DNA of 64,000 bases from Variovorax boronicumulans (lineage in GTDB: Bacteria > Pseudomonadota > Gammaproteobacteria > Burkholderiales > Burkholderiaceae_C): positions 1 to 64,000 of the forward strand of contig NZ_JAAAFX010000003.1 in NCBI RefSeq assembly GCF_019352895.1, given 5' to 3'. The notes below the pieces were generated by a model that was not told where the DNA came from, ran no database searches, and saw nothing but the letters and a program-made list of their open reading frames with translations. Below, piece after piece: positions 55,881 to 64,000 of the stretch. The translations under genes were made by a program, and so were the position numbers. Each line of letters opens with the position of its first letter. Within the stretch, counting starts at the first letter, position 1.

Positions 55881-57155
55881 ATGAATCCCACCACGCGCAC
55901 TCCGAAGAGCGCGCCCCGCGTGCTGCTGATCGGCGGCGGCATCGGCGGCATGGCGGCAGCCTTGGCGCTGGCGCGGCAGGGCCTCGCGGTCGAGCTGCTG
56001 GAGCAGAGCCACGCCATCGGCGAGATCGGCGCCGGCCTGCAGCTGGGCCCCAACGCCTTTGCCGCGCTCGACGCGCTGGGCGTGGGCGAGGCGGTGCGTG
56101 CGGGCGCGGTCTTCACCGACCGGCTGGTGATGATGGACGCGGTCGATTGCCGCGAGGTCGCATCGGTGCCCGTGGGCGAGGCCTTCCGCGCGCGCTTCGG
56201 CAACCCCTATGCGGTGAGCCACCGCGCCGACCTGCACGGCGCGCTGTATGCCGAAGTGCAGCGGCAGCCGCTGATCCGCGTGCACACGGGCATGCAGGTC
56301 GAGGTGCTGGAACTTGGCGGCGCGCAGGTGCGGGCCGTCGCGCACGATGGCCGGATCTTCACGGCCGATGCGGTGGTCGGTTGCGACGGCGTGAAGTCGG
56401 TGGTGCGCGAGAAACTGGTCGGCGACGCACCACGCGTGTCGGGCCATGTGGTGTACCGCGCGGTGGTGCCGGCCGAGGACATGCCGGCCGACCTGCGTTG
56501 GAACGCGCCGGTGGTCTGGGCCGGACCCGACTGCCACCTGGTGCACTACCCGCTGCGCCATGGCGAGCAGTACAACCTGGTCGTGACCTTCCACAGCCGC
56601 GACAAGGAAGTCTGGGGCGTGAGCGACGGCAGCAAGGCCGAAGTGCTGTCGTACTTTGACGGCGTGCACGCACGGCCGCGCCAGTTGCTTGACCGCCCGA
56701 CCTCCTGGCGCCGCTGGAGCACGGCCGACCGCGAGCCGATCGCCAACTGGAGCGCGGGCCACGCCACGCTGCTGGGCGACGCGGCGCATCCGATGATGCA
56801 GTACCTGGCGCAGGGCGCCTGCATGGCGCTCGAGGACGCGGTCACGCTCGGCGCGGCCGTGCAGGCCTGCCGTGCGGCGGATGGCGGCGATGACCTGCCG
56901 GCGGCCTTCCGCCTCTATGCCTCGGCCCGTGTGGCGCGCACCGCGCGCGTGGTGCTGTCGGTGCGCGAGATGGGGCGGCTCTACCATGCCAAGGGCGTGG
57001 AGCGCGCGGTGCGCAACAGCCTGTGGGTCGGCCGCCCGCCCGAGCGCTTCTACGATGCGGTCGAATGGCTCTATGCCTGGCGGCCGGATCGGTGCCTGGA
57101 CGAGGCCGACGCGGCGCTGCGGCCCGAACGCCGGCGACATCCGGCCGACGCCTGA
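55881..57155 (+). CDS. FAD-dependent aromatic hydroxylase (probable 3-hydroxybenzoate 6-monooxygenase)
   Basis: Flavoprotein monooxygenase of 424 residues. FAD motif LLIGGGIGGMAAALALA, the DG motif AVVGCDGVKSVVR and the GD motif LLGDAAHPMMQYLAQGACMALEDA are all intact. Its place between fumarylpyruvate hydrolase and gentisate dioxygenase genes suggests it makes gentisate from 3-hydroxybenzoate; a salicylate 5-hydroxylating role is less likely because that enzyme is multicomponent. Confidence 0.85.
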   Translation: MNPTTRTPKSAPRVLLIGGGIGGMAAALALARQGLAVELLEQSHAIGEIGAGLQLGPNAFAALDALGVGEAVRAGAVFTDRLVMMDAVDCREVASVPVGEAFRARFGNPYAVSHRADLHGALYAEVQRQPLIRVHTGMQVEVLELGGAQVRAVAHDGRIFTADAVVGCDGVKSVVREKLVGDAPRVSGHVVYRAVVPAEDMPADLRWNAPVVWAGPDCHLVHYPLRHGEQYNLVVTFHSRDKEVWGVSDGSKAEVLSYFDGVHARPRQLLDRPTSWRRWSTADREPIANWSAGHATLLGDAAHPMMQYLAQGACMALEDAVTLGAAVQACRAADGGDDLPAAFRLYASARVARTARVVLSVREMGRLYHAKGVERAVRNSLWVGRPPERFYDAVEWLYAWRPDRCLDEADAALRPERRRHPADA

Positions 57156-57228
57156 AGGCGCGATGATCGGTATTGCGCAAAGAGAAGAAGACCTTCCATC
57201 GCAGATCCATCCACCAGGAGACTTCCCC

Positions 57229-58221
57229 ATGCCTTCGATGCCCCCTCTGTTCGCCTCGGCCGCTGTCGCACTGCTGCTGGCGCTGAACACCGGCGCCCAC
57301 GCGCAGACCGCCGCCGCCGACTTTCCGAGCAAGCCTGTGACGCTGGTCACGCCCTTCGCGGCGGGCAGCGGCCCCGACGCGGTGCTGCGCCTGGTCTCCG
57401 AGAAGCTCTCGCGGCTCTGGGGCCAGCGCGTGGTGGTCGACAACAAGCCGGGCGGCGGCGGCTTCATCGCGATCGACCAGGCCAGGCGCGCCGCGCCCGA
57501 CGGCTACACGCTGCTGCAGCTCGACAGCGAGCACATCGCCGCGCTGCCGCACCTCTACAAGTCGCGCAATTTCGTCACGCTGCAGCATTTCGACCCGGTC
57601 GCCTCGCTGTTTCGAACGCCGTTCTTCGTGGCCGTGGGCACCGATTCCAAGTGGAAGAACATGAGCGACCTGATCGCCGATGCCAAGGCGCATCCGGGCG
57701 AGATCAGCTATGGCTCCTGGGGCGTGGGCAGCCCGGGCCACCTGGGCGGCCAGCAGCTCGATGCACTGGCCGGCACGCGCATGCAGCACGTGCCCTACCG
57801 CGAGGTCTCGCAGCTGTTCGCCAACGTGGGCGCGGGCGACGTGCCGTGGAGTTTCGCGAGCATTCCGTCGAGCCAGGGCATCTACAAGGCCGGCAAGCTG
57901 CGCTACCTGGCGATCGCCGCGCCCAGGCGGATTCCGCAGATGCCCGACGTGCCGACCATGGCCGAGGCGGGCGGCCCGCCCTCGCTGGAGGTCAATTCTT
58001 TCGTCTCGCTGCTCGCACCCAGGGGCGTGCCGGCCGCGGTCAAGGCGAAAATCAATGCCGATGTCGCCAAGGTCATCGCCGACCCCGAGATCCGTGCCCG
58101 CTTCGACACCTTCGCCTTCGAGCCCCTGGCCTGGTCGCCCGAGGAAATCGTGCGCAACGCCGAGGCGAAGTCGAAGGTCTATGGTGAACTGGTCCGCATC
58201 GGCAACATCAGCCTCGAGTAA
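57229..58221 (+). CDS. Bug-family tripartite tricarboxylate binding protein 1
   Basis: Periplasmic binding protein of 330 residues. Signal peptide to AHA (about residue 24), then FPSKPVTLVTPFAAGSGPDAVLR, the family signature, and VVVDNKPGGGGFIA. CCAGGAG lies before ATG 57229. No TctA/TctB membrane genes are nearby, so it may work with a distant transporter or as a sensor. Confidence 0.9.
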   Translation: MPSMPPLFASAAVALLLALNTGAHAQTAAADFPSKPVTLVTPFAAGSGPDAVLRLVSEKLSRLWGQRVVVDNKPGGGGFIAIDQARRAAPDGYTLLQLDSEHIAALPHLYKSRNFVTLQHFDPVASLFRTPFFVAVGTDSKWKNMSDLIADAKAHPGEISYGSWGVGSPGHLGGQQLDALAGTRMQHVPYREVSQLFANVGAGDVPWSFASIPSSQGIYKAGKLRYLAIAAPRRIPQMPDVPTMAEAGGPPSLEVNSFVSLLAPRGVPAAVKAKINADVAKVIADPEIRARFDTFAFEPLAWSPEEIVRNAEAKSKVYGELVRIGNISLE

Positions 58222-58249
58222 CGCCTTTTTGCTTCTGAAAGAGAAAAAC

Positions 58250-59218
58250 ATGCGCCGTTCCCTTCTTGTCCTCGCACTGGCGGCCGCCTCCGCCGCCGCC
58301 GTGCCCTTCGCCGCCGCGGCCGAAGGTGCCTGGCCGACCCGGCCGATCCGCCTGGTCGTCGGCTTCCCCGGCGGCTCGACGCCCGACATCGCCGCCCGCA
58401 CCATCGCCGAGCCGCTGTCGCGCGCGCTGGGCCAGCCGGTGGTGGTCGACAACCGCGCCGGTGCCTCGGGCAACATCGCGGCCGACCAGGTGGCCAAGGC
58501 CACCGACGACCACACGCTGGGCATCGTCATCAACGGCAACCTCACGTCGTCGAAGATGCTGTACCCCAAGCTGCCCTACGACCCGGCCAAGGACTTCACC
58601 TACCTGTCGCTGATCGCCACCGCGCCGCTGGTGGTGGTCGCGCCCAACAACCTGCCTTCCGGCGCCGCCTTCTTCGAGGCCGCACGCAAGGCCGGCGACA
58701 CCTGGAACTACGGCTCGGTCGGTACCGGTTCGGTGGCGCACCTGGGCATGGAACTGCTCAAGAGCCGCGTGCCCGGCTTCAACCCGGTGCACGTGCCCTA
58801 CCAGGGCAATCCGCAGGTCGTGACGGCCATGATGGGTGGCCAGGTGCAGATGGCGCTGATCCCGCCGGGCGTGGCCATGCCGCAGATCCGCGGCGGCAAG
58901 CTGCAGGCCATCGGCATCACCAGCGGCCGCAGCCCGCTGGTGCCCGAACTGGCGCCGCTGGCCGATGCCGGCGTGAAGGACTTCAACCTCGAGGTGTGGG
59001 TCGCGCTGCTGGGCCCGGCCAACCTCTCGAAGGCCGCGCAGGAGCGCATCTCGAAGGAAGTGGCCGTGATCATGAAGTCGCCCGAAGTGCGCCAGAAGCT
59101 CTTCGAACAGGGCTGGCAGGCCGTGGGCACCTCGCCCGAAGGCATGCGCTTGCGCGTGGACGAAGAGGCCAAGATCATGAGCCGGATCATTCAAACGCGA
59201 GGGATCAAGCTGCAATGA
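58250..59218 (+). CDS. Bug-family tripartite tricarboxylate binding protein 2
   Basis: Binding protein of 322 residues, a paralogue rather than a close copy of the gene before it. Signal peptide to AAAA (about residue 23), then WPTRPIRLVVGFPGGSTPDIAAR and VVVDNRAGASGNIAAD. It overlaps the FAD oxidoreductase gene by ATGA, so the two products are probably made together. Confidence 0.9.
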   Translation: MRRSLLVLALAAASAAAVPFAAAAEGAWPTRPIRLVVGFPGGSTPDIAARTIAEPLSRALGQPVVVDNRAGASGNIAADQVAKATDDHTLGIVINGNLTSSKMLYPKLPYDPAKDFTYLSLIATAPLVVVAPNNLPSGAAFFEAARKAGDTWNYGSVGTGSVAHLGMELLKSRVPGFNPVHVPYQGNPQVVTAMMGGQVQMALIPPGVAMPQIRGGKLQAIGITSGRSPLVPELAPLADAGVKDFNLEVWVALLGPANLSKAAQERISKEVAVIMKSPEVRQKLFEQGWQAVGTSPEGMRLRVDEEAKIMSRIIQTRGIKLQ

Positions 59219-60561
59219 CCCAGACCCTGAACGAACCCGCGCGCAGCCTGCCGGTCTACGGTGAATACGACGTGGTCGTGGTCGGCGGCGGGCCGGCCGG
59301 CCTGGCGGCGGCGGTGAGCGCGGCGCGCCATGGTGCGCGCACGCTGCTGGTCGAGCGCTACGGCTTCCTGGGCGGCATGGGCACGGCCGGCGGCGTGACC
59401 AACTTCGCCGGTCTCTACGGCAAGCGCCAGGGCGAGATGACGCAGCTGGTGCACGGCGTGGCCGACGACCTGCTCGCGCGCATCGATGCGCTGGGCGGCC
59501 TCAACAAGCCGCAGGACGGCATGCAGGGCCGCATCCGCGTGCGTTCCTACGACACCTCGGCCTACAAGTGCGCCGCCGACCAGATGATGGTCGACGCCGG
59601 CGTCGAACTGCTGTTCCATGCCTATGCGGCCGCGGTGCTGAAGGATGGCGCGCGCATCGCCGCGCTGGTGGTCGAGACCAAGTCGGGCCGCCAGGCGATC
59701 CGCGCCAACGCCTTCATCGACGGCAGCGGCGATGCCGATGTGGCGGCCTTCGCGGGCGTGCCCTTCGAGGTCGGCGACGGCCACGGCAGCGGCCTGTTCC
59801 CGACCACCATGTTCCGTGTCGGCCAGGTCGATGCGCCGCGCGCACTGGCCGCGGTGGGCGAGTTCAAGGCCATCAACGACCTGATGAACGCGGTGCGCGA
59901 GCGCAGCCCCGAGGCCTACCGCTTCCCGCGCGACGGCGCGATCCTGCGGCCCAACATCGACCCGCGCGAATGGCGCGCCAACGTCACGCAGATCCGCAAT
60001 GCCCAGGGCAAGGCGATGAACGGCGTCGACGCGCGCGAGCTCAGCGACGGCGAGCTCGAGGGCCGGCGCCAGATCGCCGAGTACTTCCGATTCCTGCGCG
60101 CCGAGGTGCCGGGCTTCGAGCAGTCGGCCATCGTCGAGATCGCGCCCCAGGTGGGCCTGCGCGAGACGCGCCGCATCGAGGGCGAGTACGCGCTGAGCGG
60201 CGAGGACATCCTGTCGTCCGCGAAGTTCGACGACGTGATCGGCCTCAACGGCTGGCCGATGGAGATGCACGCCGACGGCCGCATCGAATGGGCTTTCCCG
60301 CGCGACGAGGCCAACACCTTCAACCACCTGCCGTGGCGCATGCTGGTGCCCCGGGCGGTCGACAACCTGCTGGTGGCCGGCCGCTGCGCCGCCATGACGC
60401 ACGAAGGCCAGTCGGCCGCACGTGCGAGCGGCGGCTGCTTCGTGATGGGCCAGGCGGCCGGCACGGCAGCGGCCACGCTGGGTGCGGGTCGGTTCGCGCA
60501 GGTCGACGTGGCGGCGCTGCAGAAGCGGCTGATCGCGGACGGGGCGGACCTGGACCGATAG
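59215..60561 (+). CDS. FAD-dependent oxidoreductase (FAD_oxidored family)
   Basis: A 448-residue flavoenzyme. The N-terminal Rossmann motif VVVVGGGPAGLAAAVSAA (24-29 is GGGPAG) is followed by ERYGFLGGMGTAGGVTNF, typical of the FAD-dependent group often annotated near TctC-like genes. C-terminal DNLLVAGRCAAMTHEGQSAAR closes the FAD site. The substrate is unknown; position suggests it acts on a compound bound by the preceding Bug protein. Confidence 0.85.
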   Translation: MTQTLNEPARSLPVYGEYDVVVVGGGPAGLAAAVSAARHGARTLLVERYGFLGGMGTAGGVTNFAGLYGKRQGEMTQLVHGVADDLLARIDALGGLNKPQDGMQGRIRVRSYDTSAYKCAADQMMVDAGVELLFHAYAAAVLKDGARIAALVVETKSGRQAIRANAFIDGSGDADVAAFAGVPFEVGDGHGSGLFPTTMFRVGQVDAPRALAAVGEFKAINDLMNAVRERSPEAYRFPRDGAILRPNIDPREWRANVTQIRNAQGKAMNGVDARELSDGELEGRRQIAEYFRFLRAEVPGFEQSAIVEIAPQVGLRETRRIEGEYALSGEDILSSAKFDDVIGLNGWPMEMHADGRIEWAFPRDEANTFNHLPWRMLVPRAVDNLLVAGRCAAMTHEGQSAARASGGCFVMGQAAGTAAATLGAGRFAQVDVAALQKRLIADGADLDR

Positions 60562-60586
60562 GCGCACCTGCGGGTCGCCCCGCGCG

Positions 60587-60592
60587 GACAAT
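60587..60592 (+). promoter_or_regulatory. -10-like box GACAAT 6 nt before the photolyase start
   Basis: GACAAT ends 6 nt before ATG 60599, a spacing compatible with a leaderless transcript. No ribosome binding site precedes the ATG. One of five such sites in this window. Confidence 0.35.
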
Positions 60593-60598
60593 CCACCG

Positions 60599-62134
60599 AT
60601 GCGCAATCTGGTGGTGGTCCTGGGCGACCAGCTGAGTCTTTCGAGCGTGGCCTTCGAAGGCTTCGACGCCGCGCGCGACCGCGTCTGGATGGCCGAGGTG
60701 CCCGAAGAGTCCGAACACGTGCCGAGCACCAAGATGCGCACGGCGCTGTTCCTTTCGGCGATGCGCCATTTCGCCGACGCGCTCGCGGCCCGCGGCCTGC
60801 CCCTCGACTACCTGCGGCTGGGCGCGCACCCCTTCGCCTCGATCGAGGAAGCCCTGGCCCGGACGCTGGCGCGCGAACGCCCCGAAGCGCTCGTGATGGT
60901 CGATGCCGGCGAATGGCGCCTGGAACAGGCGATCGCGCGCACCTGCCAGGCGGCGGGCGTGCGGCTCCTGCAGCGCGACGACCTGCACTTCATGGCCTCG
61001 CGCGCCGACTTCGCCGACCATGCGCGGGGCAAGCCGCGGCTGGTGATGGAGGCCTTCTACCGGCAGATGCGGACCCGGTACCGGGTGCTGCTGGACGCGC
61101 AAGGCGGGCCCGAAGGCGGGCAGTGGAACTTCGACGCCGACAACCGCGGCGCCTTCGGCCGCGCCGGGCCGGGCCTGCTGCCACCGCCGCCGTCCTTCGC
61201 CCCCGATGCGATCACGCGCGAGGTGCTGGCCGACGTGGAGACGCACTTCGGCGACCACTACGGCAGTGCCGAGGCCTTCGACTGGCCGGTGACGCGCGCG
61301 CAGGCCCTGGTTGCGCTGGCCGACTTCATGACCTGGCGACTGCAGGACTTCGGGCGGGTGCAGGACGCGATGTGGACGGACGAGCCTTTCCTCTATCACA
61401 GCCTGTTGTCCTCGTCGCTCAACCTGAAGCTGCTCGACCCGCGCGAAGTCATCGATGCGGCCGTTGCGCAGTGGCGGGCCGGTGCGGTGGGGATCGAAGC
61501 GGTCGAGGGCTTCGTGCGGCAGATCCTGGGCTGGCGCGAGTTCATGCGCGGCGTGTACTGGTGGCGCATGCCCGCGCTGGCCGAGGCCAACGCGCTGCAG
61601 CACCACGAAGACCTGCCGGCCTGGTACTGGTCGGGCCAGGTGCAGATGAACTGCATGCGGCAGGCCATCGGCCAGACCTTGCGCACCGGCTATGCGCACC
61701 ACATCCAGCGGTTGATGGTCACCGGCAACTTCGCGCTCACCTTCGGCGTCGCGCCGGCGCAGGTGCACGCGTGGTACCTGTCGGTGTACGTCGATGCGGT
61801 GGAGTGGGTCGAGCTGCCGAACACCGTGGGCATGTCGCTGTTCGCCGATGGCGCGCGCTTCGTGACCAAGCCCTATGCCGCGGGCGGGGCCTACATCCGG
61901 CGCATGAGCAACTACTGCGATGGCTGCCGCTACGCGCCCGGCACGCGCAGCGGCGAGGGTGCCTGCCCGATGACCGTGATGTACTGGGATTTCGTGGCGC
62001 GCCACGAACGCCTGCTCGAGAACAACCCGCGCACGGTGATGATGGTGCGCAACCTCCGGCGCATCGATGCCGCCGAGCTGAGCGCGATCCGGCAGACGGC
62101 CACCCGGATGCGCGCGCGGCCGGACCTGCTCTAG
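60599..62134 (+). CDS. FeS bacterial cryptochrome/(6-4) photolyase
   Basis: Light-driven DNA repair flavoprotein of 511 residues. It belongs to the photolyase-related (DPRP) group, with start LVVVLGDQLSLS. The four Cys that hold the [4Fe-4S] cluster in Agrobacterium PhrB (350, 438, 441, 454, from memory) are all present here with a constant +2 shift: Cys352, 440, 443 and 456, the last three in NYCDGC and GACPMT. This supports (6-4) photoproduct repair. Its stop codon shares a CTAG with the stop of the convergent gene. Confidence 0.92.
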   Translation: MRNLVVVLGDQLSLSSVAFEGFDAARDRVWMAEVPEESEHVPSTKMRTALFLSAMRHFADALAARGLPLDYLRLGAHPFASIEEALARTLARERPEALVMVDAGEWRLEQAIARTCQAAGVRLLQRDDLHFMASRADFADHARGKPRLVMEAFYRQMRTRYRVLLDAQGGPEGGQWNFDADNRGAFGRAGPGLLPPPPSFAPDAITREVLADVETHFGDHYGSAEAFDWPVTRAQALVALADFMTWRLQDFGRVQDAMWTDEPFLYHSLLSSSLNLKLLDPREVIDAAVAQWRAGAVGIEAVEGFVRQILGWREFMRGVYWWRMPALAEANALQHHEDLPAWYWSGQVQMNCMRQAIGQTLRTGYAHHIQRLMVTGNFALTFGVAPAQVHAWYLSVYVDAVEWVELPNTVGMSLFADGARFVTKPYAAGGAYIRRMSNYCDGCRYAPGTRSGEGACPMTVMYWDFVARHERLLENNPRTVMMVRNLRRIDAAELSAIRQTATRMRARPDLL

Positions 62135-63303
62135 CGCGGCAGCACCCGCAACACGCGCCCGCTCTGGCTGTCGGTCAGCAGGTACAGCGAGCCGTCGGGG
62201 CCCGCGCGCACGTCGCGCAGGCGCTCGCCGAGTTCGGTGAAGAGTATCTCCTGCGTGCCGGGCTGGCCCTTGTCCATCGGCACGCGGCGCACGCTCTTCT
62301 CCTTCAACGCGGCCACGAACAGGCTGCCGCGCCAGGCGGGGAACAGCGTGCCGTCGTAGTGGGCCATGCCCGCGGGCGCGATGGAGGGCGTCCATTCCGC
62401 CAGCGGCGGCGTGATGCCCGGATAGCTTCGGTACGGCGTGATGCGCGCGCCGGTGTAGTCGACGCCGCCGGTGGTGATCGGCCAGCCGTAGTTGGCGCCA
62501 CGCGCGATGCGGTTGAGCTCGTCGCCGCCCTTCGATCCATGTTCGTGCGCGTACAGCCGGTTCTGGCCCGGCAGGCTCACCATGCCCTGCGGATTGCGGT
62601 GGCCGAGGCTGTAGATCTCGGGCAGCGCACCGGCGTGTCCGACGAAGGGGTTGTCGGCCGGCACGCTGCCGTCGCGGCCGATGCGCAGGATCTTGCCCAG
62701 GTGCGTGTGCAGGCGCTGCGCGTCGGTGCGTTCGAGGTTGCCATCGCCCATGCCGACCACCAGCGTGCCGTCGTCGAGCAGCGCCATCCGGCCGCCGAAG
62801 TGCTGGCTGTGCGCCTTGGCCGGGCGCGTGGTGAAGATCGGCGTCACCTCGCGCAACCGTGCGCCATCGAGCCGGGCGCGCACCACGCGCAGGTGGTTGG
62901 CCGATGCCGTGCCGTGCGCGAACGAGAGATAGACCCATCCGTTCTGCGCGAAGCCCGGGTCGACCAGCACATCGAACAGCCCGGCCTGGCCGCTCGCATG
63001 GATCGGCGGCAGGCCCGCGACCGCTTCGGCGCGCAGCACATGGCGCCCCTCGGGCGTGCGGTCGAGGAGGCGCAGGCGGCCGGGCCGCTCGGTCACCAGC
63101 AGCCGGCCATCGGGCAGCGCCGCCAGGGCCCAGGGATGCACCAGGCCGTCGGCCACGGTCTCGATGCGGTAGGGCACGCCGGGCGCCGCGGCCTGCGATG
63201 GCGCGGGGGCCGCCAGCAGGCCGGCCCACAGCAGCCAGGCGACCCGTGTCCCTGAGGATCGGACTTGCATGCGCCGTGCGCCATGATGGGGGCCTCGTTT
63301 CAT
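62131..63303 (-). CDS. Secreted PQQ-type aldose sugar dehydrogenase
   Basis: Six-bladed beta-propeller enzyme of about 390 residues, soluble glucose dehydrogenase/YliI type (GSDH family). A signal peptide with WLLWAGLLAAPAPSQA is followed by VADGLVHPWALAALPDGRLLVTERPGRL, GHRNPQGM, HEHGSKGGDELN and NYGWPITTGG, the family landmarks. ATG 63303 is favoured because GATACT stands 6 nt upstream; ATG 63270 gives a shorter signal peptide and is also possible. Confidence 0.9.
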   Translation of the reverse strand: MKRGPHHGARRMQVRSSGTRVAWLLWAGLLAAPAPSQAAAPGVPYRIETVADGLVHPWALAALPDGRLLVTERPGRLRLLDRTPEGRHVLRAEAVAGLPPIHASGQAGLFDVLVDPGFAQNGWVYLSFAHGTASANHLRVVRARLDGARLREVTPIFTTRPAKAHSQHFGGRMALLDDGTLVVGMGDGNLERTDAQRLHTHLGKILRIGRDGSVPADNPFVGHAGALPEIYSLGHRNPQGMVSLPGQNRLYAHEHGSKGGDELNRIARGANYGWPITTGGVDYTGARITPYRSYPGITPPLAEWTPSIAPAGMAHYDGTLFPAWRGSLFVAALKEKSVRRVPMDKGQPGTQEILFTELGERLRDVRAGPDGSLYLLTDSQSGRVLRVLPR

Positions 63304-63309
63304 GTGCCC

Positions 63310-63315
63310 AGTATC
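63310..63315 (-). promoter_or_regulatory. -10-like box GATACT 6 nt before the sugar dehydrogenase start
   Basis: On the minus strand GATACT ends 6 nt before ATG 63303, in the 29-bp space between divergent genes. It is the fifth site with this arrangement in the window, and the only one on this strand. Confidence 0.38.
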
Positions 63316-63332
63316 GAACAGCCTGCCTGCCG

Positions 63333-63809
63333 ATGAACCCTGAAGACCCTTCGCACCCTCGCCCATGGCGCACGCGCCTGATGGCCTTTGCCGGCGCGGC
63401 CCTGTTCGCCATCGCCTGGGGCTCGCTGGTGCAGACGCAGTTCAACCTGAACGCACTGGTCGCGCTCGGCGTCGAGATGCCGCCGGGCCTGCGGCTGCGG
63501 ACATCGGTGCAGGACCTGCTCGGCTTCGGGCCCGTCTATGCGGCCATCGTGCTCGCCGCCTGGCTGCCCGCGTTCGCGGTGGCCGGCTGGCTCGCGCGTC
63601 GGCGCCCGGCCTGGCGCGCCGCGCTGTTCGCACTGGCCGCCGGCGTAGCGCTGCCGCTCGCCATCCGCGCCATCGACGCCGTCGCGCCCATGCCGGTGCT
63701 GATCGACGCCACGCGCGGTCTCGGCGGGCTGTCGGCCATGGTGGCGGGCAGCGTGCTGGGCGGGGCGCTCTTTGGGTGGGGGACGCGGGTGCGGCCCTCG
63801 GGCGTCTGA
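63333..63809 (+). CDS. Small integral membrane protein, unknown function
   Basis: A 158-residue protein with about four hydrophobic segments (AFAGAALFAIAWGSLVQ, AAIVLAAWLPAFAVAGWLA, AALFALAAGVALPLAI and GLSAMVAGSVLGGALFGWG). A periplasmic or cytoplasmic loop between the first two contains NLNALVALGVEMPPGL. I do not recognise the family. It diverges from the sugar dehydrogenase gene by 29 bp. Confidence 0.7.
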   Translation: MNPEDPSHPRPWRTRLMAFAGAALFAIAWGSLVQTQFNLNALVALGVEMPPGLRLRTSVQDLLGFGPVYAAIVLAAWLPAFAVAGWLARRRPAWRAALFALAAGVALPLAIRAIDAVAPMPVLIDATRGLGGLSAMVAGSVLGGALFGWGTRVRPSGV

Positions 63810-63883
63810 TTTCCCTGTGACAGCGCTTCGTCCCGCGCTTTGCTATGGTGCGTGACTCCCTTTTCGCCTCCGCAGCCTTCACG

Positions 63884-64000
63884 ATGACCGATCCCGCCAC
63901 CCCCACCCGCCTCGTCGACGAACTCGTCGCCCTCATGCAACTCGAGCCGCTGGGCGACGACCGCTTCCGGGCGCAGAGCGAGGACCTGGGCACGCCGGCC
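63884..64000 (+). CDS. tesB: Acyl-CoA thioesterase II, N-terminus (partial)
   Basis: Only the first 39 residues are inside the window. The start MTDPATPTRLVDELVALMQLEPL followed by FRAQSEDLGTP fits the beginning of TesB-type thioesterases, in which a similar FxGQSxDxG segment opens the first hot-dog domain. Identification rests on this short stretch. Confidence 0.65.
   Translation, partial: MTDPATPTRLVDELVALMQLEPLGDDRFRAQSEDLGTPA

Noticed and set aside
60320-63445. Very long open frame (over 1000 codons) on the minus strand through the photolyase and sugar dehydrogenase genes.
   Set aside because: It is a product of high GC content. The translation is Arg/Ala/Gly/His-rich with no family resemblance, and the real genes in other frames have full conserved motifs.

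Overview
The window is about 64 kb of GC-rich chromosome from a betaproteobacterium, most probably Comamonadaceae and close to Variovorax. This is inferred from the gene orders (tuf-rpsJ-rplC, lipB-lipA next to the atp operon), the Ralstonia-type truncated PTS, the many Bug-type binding proteins and the palindromic GC-rich intergenic repeats. No rRNA, tRNA, CRISPR array, insertion sequence or prophage was seen. All taxonomic statements are inference from sequence recognised by eye.

Layout. (1) 1-5842: end of tuf and the S10 ribosomal protein operon (rpsJ, rplC, rplD, rplW, rplB, rpsS, rplV, rpsC, rplP, rpmC, rpsQ), closed by a strong terminator. (2) 5861-18656: housekeeping and envelope genes: peroxiredoxin, acetyltransferase, cytochrome b/cytochrome c', TlpA-like thioredoxin, DUF4197, lipoprotein, MFS transporter, a regulatory PTS (EIIA-Man, HPr, EI), two small secreted proteins, an OmpR/EnvZ-type two-component system and an MDR oxidoreductase. 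(3) 18657-29758: two complete chaperone-usher fimbrial operons in tandem. They form a direct duplication of about 5.7 kb that also carried the 3' third of the MDR oxidoreductase, still visible as a decayed pseudogene at 24050-24387. (4) 29766-34341: acyl-CoA synthetase, two small proteins and the lipoate genes lipA, lipB and ybeD. (5) 34468-41807: the complete F1Fo ATP synthase operon atpIBEFHAGDC with terminator. (6) 41900-47973: a ROK regulator with a ribose-type sugar ABC transporter and a Gfo/Idh/MocA dehydrogenase. The ATPase gene carries an in-frame palindromic repeat. (7) 47995-53006: a diguanylate cyclase, then a ligase-associated exonuclease and an ATP-dependent DNA ligase. (8) 53013-60561: a LysR-controlled 3-hydroxybenzoate/gentisate catabolic cluster with two Bug binding proteins and an FAD oxidoreductase. 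(9) 60599-64000: an FeS bacterial photolyase, a secreted sugar dehydrogenase, a small membrane protein and the start of a tesB-like gene.

The points I consider most worth following are the tandem fimbrial duplication with its pseudogene scar, a nine-T tract at the start of the second tip adhesin (candidate phase variation), the repeat translated inside the sugar ABC ATPase, a repeat hairpin that contains the ribosome binding site of the DNA ligase, and a recurring -10 box placed 6 to 9 nt before start codons (candidate leaderless genes). I did not find a clearly new multi-gene system.
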